NCBI RefSeq assembly: GCF_004339665.1
Contig: NZ_SMMU01000013.1
Coordinates: 1 to 64,000 of the forward strand
DNA from: Azotobacter chroococcum
Lineage (GTDB): Bacteria; Pseudomonadota; Gammaproteobacteria; Pseudomonadales; Pseudomonadaceae
Reading direction: 5' to 3'
DNA: 64,000 bases
Shown here: positions 58,399 to 64,000 of the stretch, one piece after another
Position numbering within the stretch: the stretch's first letter is position 1
How the letters are laid out: every line of letters starts with the position of its first letter
Translations under genes and position numbers: made by a program
Notes under the pieces: model-generated
Databases searched by the model: none
What the model saw: only the letters and a program-made list of their open reading frames with translations
What the model was told of the DNA's origin: nothing

Positions 58399-59085
58399 AT
58401 GGAGCTGTCATGGGAACAGCACGAACCGCTGGCACTGATCGGGCGCCAGCGGTCGCTGAGTGTGCATCTGGTCAAGCCCAGCCCGGGCTCGGCCCGGCGC
58501 CACGCGCTGGAAGCCTTCATCAGCGCCCGCTTCGCCGACTACTACGCGGCACACATCCATCATTTCATGCCCTGTCTGCTGGGCTTCGAGGACGAGGACG
58601 GCAAGGTGCAGGCGGCAGCCGGTCTGCGTCCTGCCAGCGGCATGGAGGGGCTGTTTCTCGAGCGCTATCTGGATGAACCCATCGAGCGCGTCGTTGGCGC
58701 ACGCACGGGCCTGCCGGTGGCGCGCCAGGACCTCGTCGAGGTGGGCAACTTCGCCGCCCAGGGGCCTGGCGGCGCACGCCTGCTGATCACCGCACTGACC
58801 GACCTGGTGGGCGCCCAGGGCTTTCGCTGGGTGGTCTTCACCGGCACGGCGATGCTGCTGAACAGCTTCCAGCGCCTGGGCCTGCCGCTGGTCGAGCTGG
58901 GTCCGGCGGACCCGGCCCGCATGGGCGAGGATCTGGCCGACTGGGGGCGCTACTACGACAGCCATCCCCAGGTCATGGCGGCGAACGTGGCCGAAACCCA
59001 CAAGCGTCTGCAGGCCTCCGGCACCTATCAGCGCCTCGGCTATCGGCCGTTGTATCAGGAGATCGCCGATGTCGCCTGCGGTTGA
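58399..59085 (+). CDS. Thermostable-hemolysin family protein (GNAT/LuxI-like fold)
   Basis: This 228-residue protein matches the thermostable hemolysin (delta-VPH, PF12261) family: RRHALEAFISARFADYYAAH, IHHFMPCLLGFEDEDGKVQA, PASGMEGLFLERYLDEPIER and QDLVEVGNFAAQGPGGARLL. The last segment resembles the conserved EhSRfA-type strand of acyl-homoserine-lactone synthases and the acyl-CoA-binding loop of GNAT enzymes. I infer an acyltransferase-like fold rather than a true toxin. No signal peptide is visible. A weak ribosome site (CCGAGGTCTGCAAG) precedes the ATG. It overlaps the ligase gene by 17 bases, so the two are coupled. First gene of a seven-gene unit. Confidence 0.8.
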   Translation: MELSWEQHEPLALIGRQRSLSVHLVKPSPGSARRHALEAFISARFADYYAAHIHHFMPCLLGFEDEDGKVQAAAGLRPASGMEGLFLERYLDEPIERVVGARTGLPVARQDLVEVGNFAAQGPGGARLLITALTDLVGAQGFRWVVFTGTAMLLNSFQRLGLPLVELGPADPARMGEDLADWGRYYDSHPQVMAANVAETHKRLQASGTYQRLGYRPLYQEIADVACG

Positions 59086-60529
59086 GTCCTTCTGGCAAAC
59101 CCTGGCGGCCCATGGCGAGCGGCCGGCGCTGCAGGAGGGCGAGCGGCGGCTGAACTACCGCCAGCTGCTCGACGAGATCGAAATGCGGGCCGGCTATCTG
59201 CGCCGGATCGCTGCCCGGCACCTGGCGCTGGAGCTGGACAACGGCATCGAATGGGCGCTCTGGGATCTGGCGGCGCTGCGCGCCGGCGTCGTCTGCATAC
59301 CCCTGCCGGGCTTCTTCTCCGCCGACCAGCAGCGCCACGTGCTGGACAGCGCCGGCGTCGACACGCTGATCGCCACCGATCCTTCCCGCCATGCACCGCT
59401 GGGCTTCGAGTCGCTGGCCGAGGGGGTCTCGCAGCGTCGGCCGGCACAGGTCGCCGAACTGCCGGCGGGAACCCTGAAGATCACCTACACCTCCGGCACC
59501 ACCGGCCAGCCGAAAGGCGTCTGCCTCGACGCCGGAGCGCAGCTGCGCGTGGCGACCAGCATCTGGCAGGCCTGCGGGCCGAGCGGGATCGAGCGTCACC
59601 TGTGCGTGCTGCCGCTGGCGGTGCTGCTGGAGAACGTCGCCGGCCTCTATGCGCTGCTGCTCGGCGGCGCGCTGGTCGAGCTGGTGCCGCTGGCCCAGGT
59701 GGGCCTCGAGGGGGCCAGCCGCTTCGACCTGCCGCGCTTTCTCGGAACGCTGCAGCGCAGCCGTCCGAACAGCCTGATCCTCCTGCCGCAGCTGCTGCTG
59801 GCCTGGGTGACGGCTCTGGAAAGCGGCTCGCCGCTGCCCGACTCCCTGCGTTTCGTCGCGGTCGGCGGCGGTCGGGTCGCGCCGCAGCTGCTGGAGCGCG
59901 CCGAGGCCCTCGGCCTGCCGGTGTTCGAGGGCTACGGGCTGTCCGAGTGCGCCTCGGTGGTCTGCCTGAATACGCCCGGACAGCGCCGCATCGGCAGTGT
60001 CGGCCGGCCCCTGCCGCATCTGCAGGTGCGCCTGGCCGACGACGGCGAGGTGCTGGTCCGCGGCGCGCGGATGCTCGGCTACCTCGGCGAGCCGGCGCCG
60101 GCCGGCGACTGGCTGGGCACCGGCGATCTCGGCCACTTCGAGGGCGACTTCCTGGTCCTGCACGGGCGCAAGAAGCACCAGTTCGTCACCGCCTTCGGGC
60201 GCAACGTCAATCCGGAATGGGTCGAGGCCGAACTGGTGCAGCAGCTGCCGATCGCCCAGGCCTGGCTGCACGGCGAGGCGCAGCCCGCCAACGTGGCGGT
60301 GCTGCAGCCGCGCTCGGCCGGGATCGACGACGAGGCGCTGGCGCGGGCCGTGGCGCGGGTCAACGCCGGCCTGCCGGACTATGCCCGCGTCCATCACTGG
60401 CTGCGCGCCGAACAACCCTTCAGCGTCGCCAACGGCCTGGCCACCGCCAACGGCAGGCTGCGCCGGGCGGCGCTGTTCCAGCATTACCGGACGGCCATCG
60501 AGCGTGTGCTGGCCACCCCCATTCCCTGA
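59069..60529 (+). CDS. Acyl-adenylating enzyme (AMP-binding ligase)
   Basis: This 486-residue ANL-superfamily protein has ITYTSGTTGQPKGVCLDAGA (P-loop-like A3), VFEGYGLSECASVVCLNTPG (A5), WLGTGDLGHFEGDFLVLHGR (A7/A8) and KKHQFVTAFGRNVNPEWVEA. It is shorter than typical fatty acyl-CoA ligases. The usual C-terminal A10 lysine (NGK) is replaced by Arg463 in TANGRLRR, so the final adenylation step may be altered or Arg may substitute. The upstream overlap and 9-base gap to the next gene place it in one operon; it probably activates a carboxylic acid for its neighbours. Substrate unknown. Confidence 0.85.
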   Translation: MSPAVESFWQTLAAHGERPALQEGERRLNYRQLLDEIEMRAGYLRRIAARHLALELDNGIEWALWDLAALRAGVVCIPLPGFFSADQQRHVLDSAGVDTLIATDPSRHAPLGFESLAEGVSQRRPAQVAELPAGTLKITYTSGTTGQPKGVCLDAGAQLRVATSIWQACGPSGIERHLCVLPLAVLLENVAGLYALLLGGALVELVPLAQVGLEGASRFDLPRFLGTLQRSRPNSLILLPQLLLAWVTALESGSPLPDSLRFVAVGGGRVAPQLLERAEALGLPVFEGYGLSECASVVCLNTPGQRRIGSVGRPLPHLQVRLADDGEVLVRGARMLGYLGEPAPAGDWLGTGDLGHFEGDFLVLHGRKKHQFVTAFGRNVNPEWVEAELVQQLPIAQAWLHGEAQPANVAVLQPRSAGIDDEALARAVARVNAGLPDYARVHHWLRAEQPFSVANGLATANGRLRRAALFQHYRTAIERVLATPIP

Positions 60530-60538
60530 GGAGACACC

Positions 60539-61192
60539 ATGGATTTCCATACGAGGTTGCAAGAGCAGACCGCCGCCGAGCGCGAGTACCTGCTGGCGGC
60601 ACCGCTCATCGGGCAGGCGCTGCAGGGCCGGCTCGGTCTGTCCAGCTACCTGGCGTTTCTCGGCCAGGCCTATCACCACGTCAAGCACACCGTGCCGCTC
60701 CTGATGGCCTGCGGCGCGCGCCTGCCCGAGCGCCTGGAATGGCTGCGCGAGGCGATCGCCGAGTACATCGAGGAGGAATACGGCCACCAGGAGTGGATCC
60801 TCAACGACATCCGCGCCTGTGGCGGCGATGCCGAGGCGGTGCGCCGCGCCACGCCCAACCTGCCCACCGAGCTGATGGTCAGCTACGTCTACGACCGCAT
60901 CCAGCGCGGCAACCCGGTGAGCTTCTTCGGCATGGTCCAGGTGCTCGAGGGCACCAGCGTCGCCGTCGCCACCCGCGCCGCCGGCTCTCTCCAGGAGTCA
61001 CTGGGACTGCCGGCGCAGGCGTTCAGCTACCTGACCTCGCACGGCAGCCTCGACCTCGAGCACATCGAGCTCTTCAAGGGGCTGATGAATCAGCTGGATA
61101 ATGAGGAGGACCAGGCTGCGGTGGTGCATACCGCGAAGGTGGTCTATCGCCTGTATGGCGACATGTTTCGCAGCCTGCCGTTGACGGCCTGA
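60539..61192 (+). CDS. Heme-oxygenase-like putative diiron enzyme (HDO/TenA-like)
   Basis: This 217-residue all-helical protein of the iron-containing redox enzyme (TenA/PqqC-like) family has the ligand pattern expected of HDO-type diiron proteins: Glu80-x2-His83 in EEYGHQEW, Glu137 in VLEGTS, His168 in TSHGSLD, and Asp172-x2-His175 in LDLEHIELF. His46/His47 in AYHHVKHT could add to it. The family includes oxidases and decarboxylases such as UndA, and N-oxygenases, so C-C cleavage or N-oxidation is possible. TGAGGAGACACC precedes the ATG. The exact reaction is unknown. Ten bases separate it from the SDR gene. Confidence 0.8.
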   Translation: MDFHTRLQEQTAAEREYLLAAPLIGQALQGRLGLSSYLAFLGQAYHHVKHTVPLLMACGARLPERLEWLREAIAEYIEEEYGHQEWILNDIRACGGDAEAVRRATPNLPTELMVSYVYDRIQRGNPVSFFGMVQVLEGTSVAVATRAAGSLQESLGLPAQAFSYLTSHGSLDLEHIELFKGLMNQLDNEEDQAAVVHTAKVVYRLYGDMFRSLPLTA

Positions 61193-61202
61193 GGAGGGAG
61201 AA

Positions 61203-61994
61203 ATGCAGTTGTCCGATTGTCGAGGATTGATCACCGGCGCCAGTGGCGGCATCGGCCAGGCGCTGGTCGTCCGGCTCTGCGAGGGCGGTGCCCGGCTGCT
61301 CCTGGCCGGCCGCCATCTCGAGCCCCTGCAGGCCCTGCAGCAGCGCTATCCGGCCCAGCTGGAAATCGTCCAGGCGGACATCGCCGAGGCCGAGGGGCGC
61401 CAGGCGGTGCTGGCCGCGGCCCGGCGCTTCGGCGGCCTGAACACGCTGATCAACGCCGCCGGGGTCAACCGCTTCAGCCTGCTGGAGGACCATGACGAGG
61501 AGGGCATCGCCGAGCTGATCGGGCTGAACGTCACCGCCACCCTGCAGCTCACCCATCGCCTGCTGCCCTTGCTGCGCCTGCAGGAGCGCGCCCTGGTGGT
61601 CAACGTCGGCTCGACCTTCGGCTCCCTCGGCTATCCCGGCTTCACGGCCTACTGCGCCAGCAAGTTCGCCGTGCGCGGCTTCTCCGAGGCTCTGCGCCGC
61701 GAACTCGCCGATACCCAGGTCAAGGTGCTCTACGTCGCGCCGCGGGCGACCCACACGGGCATGAACGCCGACAACGTGGTGGCGATGAACGACGAGCTGA
61801 AGGTGGCCATGGACGATCCGCAGACGGTGGCCGCGGCACTCGCCGAGGCGATCCTGCGCGAGCAGGAGGAACTCTACCTGGGCTGGCCGGAAAAGCTCTT
61901 CGTGCGCCTCAACAGCCTGTTGCCGCGGGTCGTCGACCAGGCCCTGCGCAAGCAGTTGCCGGTCATCCAGCGCTTTGCCCGCGGCAAGTCCTGA
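61203..61994 (+). CDS. Short-chain dehydrogenase/reductase, probably membrane-associated
   Basis: This 263-residue SDR has LITGASGGIGQALVVRLCEG (NAD(P) site), LNTLINAAGVNRFSLLED, VNVGSTFGSLGYPGFTAYCA (catalytic Ser) and TAYCASKFAVRGFS (Tyr-x3-Lys). The tail (WPEKLFVRLNSLLPRVVDQA) is amphipathic, as in lipid-acting SDRs. GAGGAGGGAGAA precedes the ATG. It could reduce an acyl or aldehyde intermediate made by the ligase and HDO neighbours. The activity itself is not fixed by sequence. Confidence 0.88.
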   Translation: MQLSDCRGLITGASGGIGQALVVRLCEGGARLLLAGRHLEPLQALQQRYPAQLEIVQADIAEAEGRQAVLAAARRFGGLNTLINAAGVNRFSLLEDHDEEGIAELIGLNVTATLQLTHRLLPLLRLQERALVVNVGSTFGSLGYPGFTAYCASKFAVRGFSEALRRELADTQVKVLYVAPRATHTGMNADNVVAMNDELKVAMDDPQTVAAALAEAILREQEELYLGWPEKLFVRLNSLLPRVVDQALRKQLPVIQRFARGKS

Positions 61995-62028
61995 GCGAAG
62001 ATCCCACCCTCACCGAACGAGGCACCCC

Positions 62029-62685
62029 ATGAACACATCCCTCCTGCGCGCCCTGCTGCTGGGCGGCACGCTGGCCTTCAGTCTGCCCGGCTTCGCCCTC
62101 AGCGACGCCGGTACCCTGAGCCTGCGGCACCTGCAGAACCGCTGGGCCGAGATCAACTACCAGTTGCCCGAGGCACAGCGCGAGGTGGCCTTCGAGCGTC
62201 TCGCCGGCGAGGCCGAGGCAGCGCTCAAGAGCGAGCCGAACTCGGCCGAACTGCTGATCTGGCGCGGCATCGTCCTCAGCACCTGGGCCGGCGCCAGGGG
62301 CGGGCTGGGCGCGCTGGACCTGGCCAGGCAGGCCAGGGCGAGCTTCGAGCAGGCCCTGGCGATCGACCCCAAGGCCCTCGACGGTTCGGCCTACACCAGT
62401 CTCGGCACCCTCTACTACCAGGTGCCGGGCTGGCCGCTCGGCTTCGGCGACGACGAGCGCGCCGAGACGCTGCTCAAGCAGGCCCTGGGCCTGAACCCTG
62501 ACGGCATCGACCCCAACTACTTCTATGCTGACTTCCTGTATCGCGAGAAGCGTTATCCCGAGGCGCTCGCGGCGCTGCAGAAGGCGCAGGCCGCACCGCC
62601 GCGCCCCGGCCGCGGCGTCGCCGATGCCGGTCGGCACAGGGAAGTCGAGGCGCTGCTCGGCAAGGTCCGCGCCGAGCTGAAATGA
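62029..62685 (+). CDS. Secreted tetratricopeptide-repeat protein
   Basis: This 218-residue protein has a signal peptide (MNTSLLRALLLGGTLAFSLP, then GFA) and TPR-like helix pairs (AEAALKSEPNSAELLIWRGI; QARASFEQALAIDPKALDGS; ERAETLLKQALGLNPDGIDP; KRYPEALAALQKAQAAPPRP). It resembles TRAP-associated/TatT TPR proteins. Periplasmic location is inferred. It starts 34 bases after the SDR gene with AACGAGGCACCCC; the response-regulator gene follows 23 bases downstream. Confidence 0.75.
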   Translation: MNTSLLRALLLGGTLAFSLPGFALSDAGTLSLRHLQNRWAEINYQLPEAQREVAFERLAGEAEAALKSEPNSAELLIWRGIVLSTWAGARGGLGALDLARQARASFEQALAIDPKALDGSAYTSLGTLYYQVPGWPLGFGDDERAETLLKQALGLNPDGIDPNYFYADFLYREKRYPEALAALQKAQAAPPRPGRGVADAGRHREVEALLGKVRAELK

Positions 62686-62708
62686 GCTGCGGGAGAGACG
62701 ACCGGGAT

Positions 62709-63368
62709 ATGCGTATTCTGCTGGTGGAAGACGATGCGGCGCTGGGCGAGGGCATCCGCACCGCACTCAAGCCCGAGGGCTACACGGTCGACTGGCTGCA
62801 GGACGGCGCCGCGGCGCTGCATGCGCTGGGCTGCGAGAGCTTCGACCTCTGCGTGCTCGATCTCGGCCTGCCGCGGCTGGACGGGCTGGAGCTGCTGCGG
62901 CGCCTGCGCGCCGCGGGCAATCCGCTGCCGGTGCTGGTGCTGACCGCGCGCGACGCCACCAGCGAGCGCATCGCCGGGCTGGATGCCGGTGCCGACGATT
63001 ATCTGGTCAAGCCGTTCGACGTCGCCGAGCTGAAGGCGCGGCTGCGCGCGCTGCTGCGGCGCAGCTTCAATCGCCCGCAGCCGGTCCTGGAGTACCGCGG
63101 TATCTGCCTCGATCCGCAGAGCCAGGCGGTCAGCTACCAGGGGCGGGACATCGCCCTGGCGCGCAAGGAGTTCCTGCTGCTGCACGAGCTGCTGGCGCAG
63201 CCGGGCCGGGTGCTGACCCGCGACCGGCTGCAGCAGGCGCTCTACGGCTGGGACGAGGAGGTAGAGAGCAACGCCCTGGAGGTGCACGTCCACCACCTGC
63301 GCCGCAAGTTCTTCCCCGAGCTGATCCGCACGGTGCGTGGCGTCGGCTACATGGCGGACAAGCCCTGA
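62709..63368 (+). CDS. OmpR-family response regulator (QseB/PmrA type)
   Basis: This 219-residue regulator has a receiver domain (MRILLVEDDAALGEGIRTAL; phosphoacceptor Asp in LCVLDLGLPRLDG; Lys in DDYLVKPFDVAELKA) and a winged-helix OmpR domain (ALARKEFLLLHELLAQPGRV; LEVHVHHLRRKFFPELIRTV). ATG 62709 gives a normal N-terminus. An ATG 27 bases upstream overlaps the TPR gene's stop (ATGA) but adds a non-conserved prefix. It overlaps the kinase start by one base. Confidence 0.93.
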   Translation: MRILLVEDDAALGEGIRTALKPEGYTVDWLQDGAAALHALGCESFDLCVLDLGLPRLDGLELLRRLRAAGNPLPVLVLTARDATSERIAGLDAGADDYLVKPFDVAELKARLRALLRRSFNRPQPVLEYRGICLDPQSQAVSYQGRDIALARKEFLLLHELLAQPGRVLTRDRLQQALYGWDEEVESNALEVHVHHLRRKFFPELIRTVRGVGYMADKP

Positions 63369-64000
63369 TGCGCTCGATCCGTGCCCGCACCCTGTTTCTC
63401 GTCCTCGGTGTGCTGACCCTGTCCCTGTCGCTGATCTCCTACAAGAGCTACCGGGATGCCCAGCACGAGATCGAGGAACTGTTCGATGCGCAGCTGGCGC
63501 AGACCGCCCGGCTGCTCGCCGGGCTGGTCGGCCGCGAAATGCTCGAACGCGAGCGCGGGGAGGTGCAGGCCATGCTCGACGAGGCGCTGGCGCTGCAGAC
63601 CCTGCCGGGCGGGCACGGGGCGCTGTCGCTGGGCCATCGCTACGAAGGCAAGCTGGCCTTCCAGGTGTTCGACGAGCAGGGCCGGCTGCTGCTGCATTCG
63701 GCGAGCGCCGCGCACACCCTGTTTTCCAGACTGCTGGCGGAGGTGCCGGCCGGTCTGGCCGACGAGCGGCTGATCGGCTATCACCTGCTGGAGCTGGAGC
63801 CGTTCCGCTGGCGGGTCTTCGCCCTCCACGACCGGGTCGACCGGCGCTGGATCCTGGTTGGCGAGCGCGAGGATGTGCGCGGCGAGCTGGCGGGCAAGAT
63901 CGCCAAGCGCAGCCTGCTGCCGGACCTGTTCGGCCTGCCGCTGCTGGCGCTGCTGGTCTGGCTGGCGATCGGCTGCGGGCTACGTCCGCTCGAGCGGATG
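63368..64000 (+). CDS. Sensor histidine kinase, N-terminal part (truncated by window edge)
   Basis: 211 codons are visible. They start MRSIRARTLFLVLGVLTLSL with the first membrane helix, followed by a periplasmic sensor region (about 28-175) and a second helix (LFGLPLLALLVWLAIGCGLR) leading into the LRPLERM linker typical of QseC-like kinases. The HisKA and ATPase domains lie beyond the window. It overlaps the response regulator by one base and most likely senses a signal related to the upstream pathway. Partial gene. Confidence 0.9.
   Translation, partial: MRSIRARTLFLVLGVLTLSLSLISYKSYRDAQHEIEELFDAQLAQTARLLAGLVGREMLERERGEVQAMLDEALALQTLPGGHGALSLGHRYEGKLAFQVFDEQGRLLLHSASAAHTLFSRLLAEVPAGLADERLIGYHLLELEPFRWRVFALHDRVDRRWILVGEREDVRGELAGKIAKRSLLPDLFGLPLLALLVWLAIGCGLRPLERM

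Overview
The window comes from a high-GC gammaproteobacterium of the Pseudomonadaceae (Pseudomonas or the Azotobacter lineage; I cannot separate these from sequence alone). The evidence is gene order and protein similarity. One stretch runs argR-aruC-aruF-aruG-alaS-lysC-csrA(rsmA)-tRNAs-mgtE-amrZ. Another runs eda-thioesterase-dusC-hsp20-LysR/leuC-leuD-leuB-asd-usg-fimV-truA-trpF-accD-folC-dedD-cvpA-purF-metZ-SDR-tRNA-Val-tRNA-Asp. Both follow the order I recall from Pseudomonas chromosomes, so most of the window is conserved core genome.

Layout. 1-3600 is an accessory stress block: an encapsulin-type ferritin (EncFtn) without an encapsulin gene nearby, a small secreted protein, and a three-gene overlapping operon (tail-less hypothetical, holin-X/YqjE-like membrane protein, DUF3618 protein). 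3769-6847 holds a CitE-like lyase and acetyl-CoA synthetase (acsA), with two 23-bp tandem repeats in front of acsA. 7049-12136 is the arginine regulator and succinyltransferase (AST) locus, which has lost aruD, most of aruB, and aruE. 12548-20265 is the alaS-lysC-csrA-tRNA-mgtE-amrZ core. 20641-27288 holds tRNA-Arg(CCT), a glutamine-synthetase-like ligase, a DUF2064 protein, a diverged FleQ-like sigma54 activator, and the hsbA-hsbR-hptB phosphorelay branch. 27313-49429 is the eda-to-tRNA-Asp core, including the leucine operon, FimV and the trpF-accD-folC-dedD-cvpA-purF-metZ chain. 49576-58192 holds a 28-codon gene, a nitrilase-like protein, a coiled-coil protein, a PLP enzyme, DUF1853, nadK, a phosphoesterase, a rhomboid protease and a broken OprD-family porin gene.

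58399-64000 (running off the end) is the most unusual part. It is one tight co-directional unit coding for a thermostable-hemolysin-family (GNAT/LuxI-like) protein, an acyl-adenylating enzyme, a heme-oxygenase-like putative diiron oxidase, a short-chain dehydrogenase, a secreted TPR protein, and a QseB/QseC-type two-component system. It looks like a small fatty-acid-derived metabolite or lipid-modification pathway with its own sensor. Its product is unknown to me.

No CRISPR array, insertion sequence, prophage or integrase is visible. Signs of genome erosion are the AST deletion, the porin pseudogene, and lost catalytic or conserved residues in the metZ-linked SDR, the FleQ-like activator and possibly the nitrilase-like protein. 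All functions are inferred from sequence recognition. No database search was run.
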